This document shows positions 1-7,745 of a stretch of 32,544 nt of DNA, one piece after another. The translations under genes and the position numbers were made by a program. Numbering within the stretch: the stretch's first letter is position 1; every line of letters starts with the position of its first letter. Source of the stretch: an uncultured Nitrosomonadales bacterium (GTDB taxonomy: Bacteria; Pseudomonadota; Gammaproteobacteria; Burkholderiales; Methylophilaceae); contig CAJXQA010000010.1 of assembly GCA_913058475.1 (NCBI GenBank), forward strand, positions 1-32,544, written 5' to 3'. The notes under the pieces were generated by a model. The model had not been told where the DNA came from. It made no database searches and saw nothing but the letters and a program-made list of their open reading frames with translations.

Positions 1-48
1 TCTACACCTCTCTATTCGTCGGCAGCGTCAGATGTGTATAAGAGACAG
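1..48 (+). other. Nextera i5-side adapter (not genomic)
   Basis: Bases 16-48 are the 33-nt Nextera Read 1 transposon adapter, ending in the mosaic end AGATGTGTATAAGAGACAG. Bases 8-15 (CTCTCTAT) match the Illumina i5 index known as S502/N502, and bases 1-7 (TCTACAC) are the end of the P5 oligo. This is library sequence left on the contig and should be trimmed. Genomic sequence starts at 49. Confidence 0.98.
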
Positions 49-404
49 ATATAAAGGTAATTGGCTATTGAAAAATTTGAAGATTGACCTAAGTAACGCC
101 CTAAGAGCCAAGATACGAAATAAGATATCATTAGCCCAACATATCCTAAATTAAATATATATGAATTATCTAACCCATACGGTGGAGATAAAAAATCAAT
201 CACAATGGATAATATAAGAAAGTAAGAAAGCCATTTGTATTCTTTTAGGAGAATGCCGCCAGCAAATAATAAAACAAATGTTGCATCTGGCAAATTAAAG
301 GAAGTAAGGAGGTGTGAGCCTCTTGTTAGGAAAATAAAAAAAGTAAGTAAGCTAATTAAGAGAACTTTTTTTAAATTTTCTTGTATGTAATTATTATTTT
401 TCAT
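49..404 (-). CDS. BtuM-like cobalamin uptake membrane protein, 3' end cut by adapter
   Basis: The ATG is at 404, and about 118 genuine residues remain before the reading frame runs into adapter at 48; residues beyond that are artificial. The protein is strongly hydrophobic, with about four predicted membrane segments. It carries an RGSHLL...LPDATFVLLFAGG stretch near residues 28-50 and an acidic/prolyl loop (VIDFLSPPYG). This pattern recalls BtuM, a solitary ECF-type S-component for vitamin B12 found beside btuB in proteobacteria (about 190-200 aa). It lies 21 nt downstream of btuB on the same strand and shares its cobalamin riboswitch, which supports a role in inner-membrane B12 uptake. No cysteine occurs in the genuine part; some BtuM proteins use one as a cobalt ligand. 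The family call rests on remembered sequence pattern plus context. An unrelated small membrane protein is possible. Confidence 0.55.
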
Positions 405-425
405 TTTTATTAGTGTAGATTGGTT

Positions 426-2351
426 TTAGAAATTATAGCGCAAGTTTGTATAAAGCCCACGCCCTGGTGTTTGATAAACATATGAATTACCGCCAGCTTG
501 GTTTCCTTCATAAGCTAGAGCATAGTCTTTATTAAGCGCATTATCTAATCTGACGTTAATTGAGAATTTTTCGTTAAATGCATAGTTTGTAACCAGATTT
601 GTAATCATATAGCCCTCAATTTTATTTATACTTAGGTTTGCTGCGTCATTATAACGACTTCCTGACCCAGTTTGCTCAATCCCAAATATCCAATCATTTA
701 CATAGTAGTTAAAATTAACACTACCATATAAATTTGCTGTGCGAGGGAGGTAATTATCAGTCACTTCATTTTTTGCAGACTCAGTTGTGATACTTCCCTT
801 AATTTGAAAGTTGTCAAAAAAATGATCAGTAGCTAAAGTCAGACCTTGAATTTTTGCTTCATCAATATTGCGTGTATTCTCTCTATTTCCATAACTAATA
901 TAGTCATAAATAATATAATCTTCAATAGTATTTTGGTATGCAGTTAAAGATATTGATGAAGAGTTATTCTCATATCTTAAACTTGCCTCAATATTTTTCG
1001 ACTTTTCTGGTTTTAAGTCAGGGTTACCTAATGCGGCTTCTTCATATGTTGAATAAAGATAGTTGAAGGATGGTGCTACAAATGCTGTTCCATATGAAGA
1101 GCTAATTTGCCATTGAGGATTGATTTGATAAGCATAGCCAATTGATCCTGTTGTTTGATTATCATACTGGCTATTTAGATCTTCTCTAAGACTTGTTTGA
1201 AACGTATGTTTTTCATATTGTAGATTGTATCCAATAACAAACCCATTATTTGTTCGTTGATCTTTATCATATTTATCTGTTGTATCTATTTCTTCTTTTA
1301 AAAATTCATACAGTAACACGATTGATCCATGATCAATTTCTACATTGTTTTGCCATGAAAGTTGATACTCTGAAGTTTTATAAAGATCTACTTCATCATC
1401 AATCCAAAGATAATTAATGTTATCCCATTTCTCTTGCGCAGAATATAAATCAGTACTTTTACCAATTTTTAAAGATGATTCCCAGCGATTGTTTATTTTC
1501 CCAGTTACCTTAGCCCCATAAGCCTCTTGTTTTGTCTTATCATTGTAATTTACAAAAGTACGGTCAAGGTCAGCATAACGTTGATCATACATATTTCTAC
1601 CGGTAGTTAAAAAATACTGCAAATCAATTTTTATTTGCTCATTAAATTGATGCGAAAGATTTGATGAAACACTTCTATTCTTATAGTGATCCTTGTCAAT
1701 ATTTCTTGTGTTTGAAGCATTTGAATCATCTGGAACAAATGCTGAAAAAGCATCAGTATTAACGCCAGCTAGATTAATAGCAAACCTAGTTGAATTGTTA
1801 CCAGCACTAATACCGGCAGCTATTTCTTTTGTTTTATATCTTCCGTAACCTGCAGATATATATGGATGAAACCCTTCTTTACCTTTTTTAGTAAATATTT
1901 GTATCACACCACCTATAGCATCTTGCCCATAAAGACTTGAAGCTGGGCCTCTAACAATTTCTATCTTTTCGATTTGAGAGAGCGGTATATCTTGAATTGG
2001 TGCCAGGCCTGATGTTGCAGAACCAATTCTCATTCCATCAAGCAATATAAGTGTATGTGTTGATTTGGTGCCTCGAATACTTACTGTTGATAATTTACCT
2101 GGACCCCCTGAGTTAGTAATTTCTATCCCCGGTTGTTGTTGAAGTAGTTGAGGTAGTGATGATAGACCTGCTCTTTCAATTTCATCCGATGTAATCACAG
2201 TTGTATCAGCAATTACATTTTTTGCTTCCTCTGGAACTCTTAAGGGTGTGGTGACTTCAATTTCTTCGAGCGCAAGATCTGCTAAGGCTATTTGTGGAAC
2301 TGTGAGTAATATTGGTAATACGATTGGTAATACTTTGTTTAATTTTGACAA
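426..2351 (-). CDS. btuB: TonB-dependent outer-membrane cobalamin receptor BtuB
   Basis: This 641-aa outer-membrane receptor would import vitamin B12 using TonB energy. An N-terminal signal peptide (hydrophobic residues about 5-24, ALA cleavage region) is followed by a TonB-box-like EEIEVTTPLR. Next comes a plug domain at about 45-155, with LPQLLQQQPGIEI, STVSIRGTKSTHTLILLDGM and IEIVRGPASSLYGQDAIGGVI. The rest is a 22-strand-type beta-barrel ending in the terminal Phe typical of barrel assembly. Length fits the BtuB family (about 600-650 aa). The start codon is TTG at 2351, with GGAG 7 nt upstream; the nearby ATG is out of frame. A cobalamin riboswitch lies upstream, which makes cobalamin much more likely than siderophore as the substrate. 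Repression by B12 is expected. Confidence 0.9.
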   Translation of the reverse strand: MSKLNKVLPIVLPILLTVPQIALADLALEEIEVTTPLRVPEEAKNVIADTTVITSDEIERAGLSSLPQLLQQQPGIEITNSGGPGKLSTVSIRGTKSTHTLILLDGMRIGSATSGLAPIQDIPLSQIEKIEIVRGPASSLYGQDAIGGVIQIFTKKGKEGFHPYISAGYGRYKTKEIAAGISAGNNSTRFAINLAGVNTDAFSAFVPDDSNASNTRNIDKDHYKNRSVSSNLSHQFNEQIKIDLQYFLTTGRNMYDQRYADLDRTFVNYNDKTKQEAYGAKVTGKINNRWESSLKIGKSTDLYSAQEKWDNINYLWIDDEVDLYKTSEYQLSWQNNVEIDHGSIVLLYEFLKEEIDTTDKYDKDQRTNNGFVIGYNLQYEKHTFQTSLREDLNSQYDNQTTGSIGYAYQINPQWQISSSYGTAFVAPSFNYLYSTYEEAALGNPDLKPEKSKNIEASLRYENNSSSISLTAYQNTIEDYIIYDYISYGNRENTRNIDEAKIQGLTLATDHFFDNFQIKGSITTESAKNEVTDNYLPRTANLYGSVNFNYYVNDWIFGIEQTGSGSRYNDAANLSINKIEGYMITNLVTNYAFNEKFSINVRLDNALNKDYALAYEGNQAGGNSYVYQTPGRGLYTNLRYNF

Positions 2352-2365
2352 CTTTATTCTCCATT

Positions 2366-2389
2366 AATTTATCCGACCCCGAATAAATT
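2366..2389 (-). promoter_or_regulatory. Hairpin just upstream of the btuB ribosome binding site
   Basis: In the btuB leader RNA a 10-bp stem with a 4-nt GGGU loop (arms AATTTATTCG and CGGATAAATT, one G-U pair) ends a few bases before the GGAG that serves the TTG start. There is no U-tract, so it is not an intrinsic terminator. It could modulate ribosome access or be a stability element. The function is inference. Confidence 0.4.
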
Positions 2390-2449
2390 CGTTAATATGA
2401 TATGAACGTACTAAGAGAAATTTTAAAAATTGTAAAATTCTTTATAAAG

Positions 2450-2491
2450 AAAAAAGTCTTATCAATTAAATATTGCTTCCCCGCAATACTT
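2450..2491 (-). promoter_or_regulatory. Expression platform of the cobalamin riboswitch (P13-like hairpin and U-tract)
   Basis: Positions 2468-2491 form a 9-bp hairpin in the RNA (AAGTATTGC / GCAATATTT) with a GGGGAA loop. The GGGG can pair with the C-run of aptamer loop L5 (2599-2603), the L5-L13 kissing contact known in cobalamin riboswitches. Downstream, TTGATAAG (2458-2465) is followed by AC and six U residues (2450-2455). It is complementary to CTTATCAA of the aptamer (2502-2509), which also forms the 3' strand of P1. The competing pairings suggest a transcriptional switch, but which state carries the ligand is not clear. Confidence 0.55.
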
Positions 2492-2500
2492 CCATGCTAG

Positions 2501-2676
2501 TTTGATAAGGCCGGTCTCCAGACTTATGAGACTAAATATTAACCTTCCCAGGTATGAACCCAGTGGTTGAATAAATATCCATCCTCAATTACTGTTGCGG
2601 GGGCAGTGTAAGTATTTCACTTAACTTCCCGTTTAAATAACTAATAAAGAAATAATTAGTTATCACCTCAATCAAA
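2501..2676 (-). promoter_or_regulatory. Cobalamin (B12) riboswitch aptamer upstream of btuB
   Basis: Read on the minus strand, the leader contains the conserved cobalamin elements in order. These are GAGGTG near the 5' side, GGGAAGTTAAGTGAAAT, then ACTGCCCCCGCAACAGTAA (P5/L5), CCACTG, TACCTGGGAAGG, and the B12 box AGTCTGGAGACCGGCC. A closing P1 helix can form between TTTGATTGAGG (2666-2676, one bulge) and CCTTATCAAA (2501-2510). It fills most of the 400-nt gap between btuB and yggX, and its target is the btuB/btuM-like pair. It is expected to sense adenosylcobalamin or a related cobalamin and lower expression when B12 is plentiful. Confidence 0.95.
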
Positions 2677-2751
2677 GTTCATACTAACATACGTTTATTA
2701 ATTTATAATTAATCAGTTAGTTTTTTTAATGTTTAGTAGAGGAATGACTCA

Positions 2752-3021
2752 ATGGCAAGAAAAGTTCAGTGTGTGAAGCTTAATAAAGAGGCAGAGGGTA
2801 TGGATTTTCCTCCCTATCCAGGTCCGTTAGGAATTAAAATATTTGAAAATGTCTCTAAAGAGGCTTGGGGAGGTTGGTTAACTCACCAGACCATGCTCGT
2901 GAATGAAAATAGACTCAGTTTAGTAGATCCTCAAGCGAGAAAGTATTTGACAGAACAAACGGAGGCATATTTTTTTGGCGATGGCGCTGATGAAGCTTCT
3001 GGGTACGTACCTACAAAGTAG
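2752..3021 (+). CDS. yggX: Probable Fe(2+)-trafficking / oxidative damage protection protein YggX
   Basis: This 89-aa cytosolic protein matches the YggX family at full length. It has the N-terminal [20 protein letters not shown] with the conserved Cys (residue 7), the central [14 protein letters not shown], and the C-terminal [11 protein letters not shown]. YggX proteins help protect Fe-S clusters and iron pools during oxidative stress. The ATG at 2752 is preceded by GAGG at about 10 nt. The gene diverges from the btuB leader and converges on phoU, with only 5 nt between the stop codons. In other proteobacteria yggX often sits next to mutY, which is not here. Confidence 0.95.
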   Translation: MARKVQCVKLNKEAEGMDFPPYPGPLGIKIFENVSKEAWGGWLTHQTMLVNENRLSLVDPQARKYLTEQTEAYFFGDGADEASGYVPTK

Positions 3022-3026
3022 GTTAT

Positions 3027-3731
3027 TTATGAATTTAGAGTTTTAATAATTTTCTCAATTGGCTCGTGTCGAACATCTTCGCCACTGACCGTATAAATAA
3101 CACCTTCTGAGATATTTTTTGCGTGATCACCTATTCTTTCAAGTGATTTAGTAACAAATATCATTTCCAACGACATTGAGATCGTTCTTGGATCTTCAAG
3201 CATGAAAGTCACCAGTTGTCTCATAAAAGATCGATAGTCGTCATCGACTTCTTCATCTTTCTTTAAGACATTTATGGTGTCTTCAGTGTCTAATCTAGCA
3301 AAAGCATTTAAAGATGATTTAAGCATGCTTTGAACATTAGTAGCAATATTTTTAATTTCTTTAAACCTAGGTTTACTCATTCGGTCACTCTCAAAAATCC
3401 TAATAGTCGCCTTAGCAATTTTTGCTGCTTCATCCCCGATTCTTTCTAAGTCAGTAATAATTCTAAACATCATTAATACATTTCTTAAATCGCCTGCAGT
3501 CGGTGATCTTTTTGCAATGATTAATGAAATATCTTCATTGATGACAGATTCGAGTGAATTGACCTCCCTATCTCGGGCAATGACTTCCCCAGCTAGTTTT
3601 GTATCAGACTCAACCATTGAAAGAACGCTGTTACTTATTTGTTCCTCAACAATTGTGCCCATCTCGAGCACCTTCGTTCTAATATCCCCAAGGTCTGAGT
3701 CAAATTGTTTATATATGTGTTCTGAAGCCAT
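3027..3731 (-). CDS. phoU: Phosphate signalling complex protein PhoU
   Basis: At 234 aa this has the usual PhoU length and its tandem three-helix bundle layout. Two repeats carry the family metal-binding-type signatures: RIITDLERIGDEAAKIA at about 89-105 and MIFVTKSLERIGDHAKNISEG at about 190-210. PhoU is a peripheral cytosolic regulator that links the Pst phosphate transporter to the PhoR/PhoB two-component system and restrains phosphate uptake. No pst or pho genes are present in this window, so phoU is separated from its usual partners. It follows rpiA on the same strand after 59 nt, possibly in one transcript. Confidence 0.96.
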   Translation of the reverse strand: MASEHIYKQFDSDLGDIRTKVLEMGTIVEEQISNSVLSMVESDTKLAGEVIARDREVNSLESVINEDISLIIAKRSPTAGDLRNVLMMFRIITDLERIGDEAAKIAKATIRIFESDRMSKPRFKEIKNIATNVQSMLKSSLNAFARLDTEDTINVLKKDEEVDDDYRSFMRQLVTFMLEDPRTISMSLEMIFVTKSLERIGDHAKNISEGVIYTVSGEDVRHEPIEKIIKTLNS

Positions 3732-3790
3732 AATATTTTTCCAAAAACTTAAATTTTAATAACATTTTATGACAATAATATGAATATTGC

Positions 3791-4453
3791 CTAGTTTTTT
3801 GCGTATGTTTTAACTCCATTACTTGTACCAAGCAATAAAATATTTGCAGGCCGCTTAGCAAATAAACCATTGGTGACGACACCTACAATTTGATTGATCT
3901 CAGCTTCCATCTCGATGGGATCTTTAATTATTAATCCATGCACATCTAAAATTACGTTTCCATTGTCTGTTGTAAAATCTCTTAGTTGAGGTTGCCCCCC
4001 TAGTTTAGTTAACTCTCGGGCAACATAACTTCTTGCCATAGGAAGAACCTCAACGGGTAAAGGAAACTTACCTAAGGTGGGTACATATTTACTTTCATCA
4101 CATATACAAATAAACGTTTTTGAATTGGCAGCAACAATTTTCTCTCTTGTTAGCGCCCCACCCCCCCCTTTTAACATATGCATATGTTCAGTAATTTCAT
4201 CTGCACCATCCACATAAATATCAATATTATTGACACTATTAAGGTCAAATACCTCTATGCCAAGTGCCTCAAGTCTATCTGCTGTTGATTTACTGCTAGC
4301 GACTGCGCCTTCAATCTTATTTTTTATTTCGCCAAGAGCGTCAATGAAAAAATTTGCTGTCGATCCTGTTCCTACCCCAATAATTCCTGATTTGACATAC
4401 TCAATTGCTGCATCCGCAACTTGCTTCTTTAATTGATCCTGTGTTAAATCCAT
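3791..4453 (-). CDS. rpiA: Ribose-5-phosphate isomerase A
   Basis: Interconverts ribose-5-phosphate and ribulose-5-phosphate in the pentose phosphate (and, in methylotrophs, ribulose monophosphate) network. Using the ATG at 4453 the protein is 220 aa, normal for RpiA. Motifs are GVGTGSTA (about 26-33, phosphate loop), DGADEI (82-87, catalytic Asp) and [11 protein letters not shown] (95-105, catalytic Glu/Lys region). The frame stays open to a TTG at 4480, but the ATG gives the usual RpiA N terminus ([14 protein letters not shown]) and has AAGGA/CGGAA upstream, so I chose it. The glycine run is encoded with eight consecutive G residues (4161-4168), unusual in this AT-rich sequence. Divergent from ilvA. 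Confidence 0.95.
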   Translation of the reverse strand: MDLTQDQLKKQVADAAIEYVKSGIIGVGTGSTANFFIDALGEIKNKIEGAVASSKSTADRLEALGIEVFDLNSVNNIDIYVDGADEITEHMHMLKGGGGALTREKIVAANSKTFICICDESKYVPTLGKFPLPVEVLPMARSYVARELTKLGGQPQLRDFTTDNGNVILDVHGLIIKDPIEMEAEINQIVGVVTNGLFAKRPANILLLGTSNGVKTYAKN

Positions 4454-4533
4454 TTTCCGTAAATCCTTTGTTTTAAACAAAAATTATGGTTATATGATAC
4501 ACGTTGAAATGTTTATTGAGTATTTCTTAAGTT

Positions 4534-6054
4534 ATGAAAAATAAGTTTAAAGACAGTATTGATAATGCAAATGTTTATGATGCAGCTCTGAGGACACCTC
4601 TTGAAAAGCAAATAAATTTATCAAAAAGATTTAAAAATAATATTTTATTGAAGCGTGAAGATCTTCAGCCAGTTTTTTCTTTCAAGATCCGCGGTGCTTA
4701 CAATAAAATGAAAAACTTAAGTGATGAGAATCTTAAAAATGGGGTGATTGCTTGTTCAGCAGGAAATCATGCTCAAGGTGTTGCATTGGCAGCAAAAATC
4801 TTAGAATGTAATGCAACCATAGTAATGCCTAAAACAACGCCTACTATAAAAATTAATGCCGTTGAATCGCATGGCGCTAAAGTAGTCTTACATGGCGAAT
4901 CACTTCATGAGTGCTTTGATCTTGCTTTAGTTATTCAAAAAAAAGATGGCTCAATATTTGTTCATCCATTTGATGATGAAGAAGTTATTATCGGACAAGG
5001 GACAATAGCCAAAGAAATTTTAGAAGATTACTCTCGTCCAATTGATGCTATTTTTTGTTGTGTGGGAGGCGGAGGCTTAATTTCAGGTATCGCTGCTTAT
5101 ATAAAAGCTGTAAAGCCTGAAATTAAAATAATCGGAGTCGAAGCACAAGATGCGGATGCAATGACACAATCTCTTAAGGCAAATAAGAGAGTTATTTTAG
5201 ATGCAGTGAGTTTATTCGCGGAAGGGGCAGCTCTAAAGCAAGTTGGAGAACTTCCATTTAAAATTTGTCAGCAGTATGTTGATGAAATGATTGTTGTTGA
5301 TAATGATGAAATATGTGCGGCAATAAAAGATGTATTCGAGGATACAAGATCTATTTTAGAACCTGCAGGCGCATTAGCAGTTGCAGGAGTAAAGTCATAT
5401 ATTAAAAAAAATAATGTGGATTCAAAAACTTTTGTTGCCACTGCGTCTGGGGCAAATATGAATTTTGATCGTCTTGGGTTTGTTTCTGAAAGAGCAGAGA
5501 TCGGTGAGGAAAGAGAATCTATTTTTGCAGTCACAATTCCAGAAAAACCGGGTGCATTTAAAGATTTTTGTGGCTTAATCGGTAAACGAAATATTACTGA
5601 ATTTAATTATAGATACTCTAGTGATTCTAGTGCAAATATTTTTGTTGGTATAGGTGTACAAAATTTTAATGAGTCTAAGTCACTGATGGAAAAGCTCAAA
5701 AAAGCGTCACTTGATCCAATCGATTTAACACATAATGAAGTGGCAAAGCTTCATTTGAGACATTTGGTCGGAGGCCATGCCCCAGAAGCTAAAAATGAGG
5801 TTATTTATAGGTTTGAATTTCCTGAAAAACCCGGCGCTCTGTTAAATTTTCTAGAACATATGGGCCATTGGAACATTAGTTTATTTCATTACCGCAACCA
5901 TGGTTCAGATATTGGAAGAGTTTTAGTTGGGATGCAAGTAGATAAAGAAAAAAAAGAAGAATTCTTAGAATTCTTAGAAAAACTTGGTTATACCTATATC
6001 AATGAAACTAATAATGAAGCTTATAAAATATTTTTAGGAAAAAATCACTTTTAA
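4534..6054 (+). CDS. ilvA: Threonine ammonia-lyase, biosynthetic (threonine deaminase)
   Basis: PLP enzyme converting L-threonine to 2-oxobutanoate and ammonia, the first step of isoleucine synthesis. The 506-aa length and architecture fit the biosynthetic form. A fold-type II PLP catalytic domain (about 1-320) has the PLP lysine in SFKIRGAYNK (K51), SAGNHAQG (about 75-82) and the phosphate-binding GGGGLISGIAAY near 178. Two ACT-like regulatory domains follow (about 328-400 and 423-495), each opening with an EKPGA motif. These normally bind isoleucine and valine, so allosteric feedback is expected. There is no clear Shine-Dalgarno sequence before the ATG at 4534. It is divergent from rpiA across an 80-nt gap. 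Confidence 0.96.
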   Translation: MKNKFKDSIDNANVYDAALRTPLEKQINLSKRFKNNILLKREDLQPVFSFKIRGAYNKMKNLSDENLKNGVIACSAGNHAQGVALAAKILECNATIVMPKTTPTIKINAVESHGAKVVLHGESLHECFDLALVIQKKDGSIFVHPFDDEEVIIGQGTIAKEILEDYSRPIDAIFCCVGGGGLISGIAAYIKAVKPEIKIIGVEAQDADAMTQSLKANKRVILDAVSLFAEGAALKQVGELPFKICQQYVDEMIVVDNDEICAAIKDVFEDTRSILEPAGALAVAGVKSYIKKNNVDSKTFVATASGANMNFDRLGFVSERAEIGEERESIFAVTIPEKPGAFKDFCGLIGKRNITEFNYRYSSDSSANIFVGIGVQNFNESKSLMEKLKKASLDPIDLTHNEVAKLHLRHLVGGHAPEAKNEVIYRFEFPEKPGALLNFLEHMGHWNISLFHYRNHGSDIGRVLVGMQVDKEKKEEFLEFLEKLGYTYINETNNEAYKIFLGKNHF

Positions 6055-6128
6055 TGATTTTCAGGTTGATAGAATTATAAGAATATATATCATTTATTTA
6101 ATAAAAATTATATAAATATAAGGAAGTT

Positions 6129-7220
6129 ATGAGATACGTTAAATTAATCTTTTTAGTAATGTTTTTAGTTGGATGTGGTGAGGTTGACAGAGGAAAAGCA
6201 TTTATTACATCACAAGAAGGTGGAATCACTGTCATTGATTTAAATTCAATGGAAGTAGCAGAGCAAATAGATGTGGGTGCTGCTTATCCAAGAGGCATAG
6301 GCGTCACAGATGATGGCAAGTATTTAATTACAGCCAATAAAGCTGATGCTAACTTATCAAAGATTAATTACGAGACTAAAGAAGTTAAAAATATTGATGT
6401 AGGAATTAATCCTGAATTTGTAAGGGTTTATAAAAACCAAGTATTTGTATCTACGGAACCATCCTCAACGGGTAAGCCACCGGTAAAAGGGGAGATGAAT
6501 CATGAAGAAGATGACGATGACGATGATGATAGAACACCAGCAAAAGTTGCCGTTGTTGATTTAGATCAAAATAAAAAAGTAAGAGAGATTACTGCTGGAC
6601 CAGAAACGGAAGGCATTGAGTTTAGTGAAGACGGTTCAAAAATACTTGTGACTAATGAAGCTGATAACACTATCACTATCCATGATTTTAATTCAGGTGA
6701 TATCGTAAAGACAATCGATGCAACACCTTATGGATTAAGACCTAGAGGCATAAAAATTTCACCTAATGGACAATTTTATGTTGCTACTTTGGAGCACAGT
6801 AATAATTTCATTGTTTTAGACAAGAATTTTAATTATGTAAAAACTGTTGATACACAACACGATGTGGAAGAGGGAGATTTGCATACAGGTAATTCACCCT
6901 ACGGTGTAAGTTTCAATCACAGTGGCGATAAATTATATGTTGCTGCAAGTGGAGGGTATAAAAAAAGAAGCACGTTAGAAGTTTATGATGGCAAAACATT
7001 TGAGAGGATTGATCGAGTTAGAACCGATGGCAGAAGATGCTGGCATTTCACATTTACCCCAGATACTAAAGATATATTACTAGCCTGCGGAAGGTCTGAT
7101 GAGGTTTTGGTCATTGATGCAGAAAGCCTAATAATTAAAAAAAGAATTCCAGTTCCTGGCATTCCTTGGGGAATAGTGACTTATCCAAAATCAATTGGAA
7201 GTTTAGATCAACCTAATTAA
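6129..7220 (+). CDS. YVTN-type beta-propeller lipoprotein, PQQ-catabolism-associated type
   Basis: A 363-aa protein with a lipoprotein signal (hydrophobic 4-14, lipobox LVGC, Cys16), so probably anchored in a membrane facing the periplasm. Repeats of about 40-45 residues of the type ..ITVIDLNSMEVAEQIDVG..PRGIGVTDDGKYLITAN.. recur across the protein, as expected for a seven-bladed YVTN/NHL-like propeller. The wording resembles the family annotated as PQQ-dependent catabolism-associated beta-propeller protein, found with quinoprotein alcohol dehydrogenases. No such enzyme is in this window, so the functional link is inference. Unusual is a loop with EE followed by seven Asp (residues 126-134), a candidate metal-binding or flexible insert. 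AAGGAAG lies just before the ATG. The end overlaps the convergent EVE-domain gene by 8 nt. Confidence 0.75.
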   Translation: MRYVKLIFLVMFLVGCGEVDRGKAFITSQEGGITVIDLNSMEVAEQIDVGAAYPRGIGVTDDGKYLITANKADANLSKINYETKEVKNIDVGINPEFVRVYKNQVFVSTEPSSTGKPPVKGEMNHEEDDDDDDDRTPAKVAVVDLDQNKKVREITAGPETEGIEFSEDGSKILVTNEADNTITIHDFNSGDIVKTIDATPYGLRPRGIKISPNGQFYVATLEHSNNFIVLDKNFNYVKTVDTQHDVEEGDLHTGNSPYGVSFNHSGDKLYVAASGGYKKRSTLEVYDGKTFERIDRVRTDGRRCWHFTFTPDTKDILLACGRSDEVLVIDAESLIIKKRIPVPGIPWGIVTYPKSIGSLDQPN

Positions 7221-7680
7221 TTTGGTTATTAATAAACTCCCATTCATTTGCTAAGACAGGAGTAATTGAAAGACGATTCCCTTTTCTGAGAATTAACATA
7301 CTTTCAAGCTCTGCAAATTCCCTTAATTGCTTAAGTTCAATGAGCGGTATTTTTTTTACTAAAGTGACGTCTACATTTAACCACCTTGGTTTTTCTATTG
7401 ATGACTTTGGATCAAAATATTTATGACCTTCAATAAATTGAAGAGGGTCAGGATAAGCGAGTTTAGAAATTTCCATTATTCCAACAATACCTGGTTTGTC
7501 ACAATTTGATTGATAAAAAAAAGCAAGATCACCTAAAGCCATATCATCTCTCATAAAATTTCTAGCTTGATAGTTTCTTATGCCCTTCGTTGGAATCCAT
7601 TTAACTGTTTGTTGAGGGGTTTTTTCTAAATCTTCTATTGTAAATACCGAAGGTTCTGATTTCATTAGCCAGTAGCGCAT
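7213..7680 (-). CDS. EVE domain-containing protein
   Basis: A 155-aa single-domain EVE protein (PUA-like fold, thymocyte nuclear protein 1 family). It opens with YWLMKSEPSVFTIEDLE, has the family GIRNYQARNFMRDDMALGDLAFFYQS block at about 33-58, and then GIVGIMEI. The buried aromatic/Ser-Glu pocket of this family is thought to bind modified bases in nucleic acid. Its cellular role in bacteria is not settled. In several betaproteobacteria an EVE gene lies close to zapA and the 6S RNA, as here. It converges with the beta-propeller gene (8-nt overlap) and diverges from the DUF2237 gene. Confidence 0.93.
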   Translation of the reverse strand: MRYWLMKSEPSVFTIEDLEKTPQQTVKWIPTKGIRNYQARNFMRDDMALGDLAFFYQSNCDKPGIVGIMEISKLAYPDPLQFIEGHKYFDPKSSIEKPRWLNVDVTLVKKIPLIELKQLREFAELESMLILRKGNRLSITPVLANEWEFINNQIN

Positions 7681-7745
7681 ACTAAATTGTTCCTTAATGT
7701 ATATTTTATTGTTATCGTTACTTAGAGTTTAATACAAGGGATAAA

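Noticed and set aside
4454-4480. Longer rpiA starting at TTG 4480
   Set aside because: The ATG at 4453 has a ribosome binding site and gives the usual family N terminus. The extra nine residues have no support.
5959-5976. Two 9-bp repeats (GAATTCTTA) near the 3' end of ilvA
   Set aside because: Only two copies encoding part of an EEFLEFLE helix; this is ordinary amphipathic-helix coding rather than a functional repeat.
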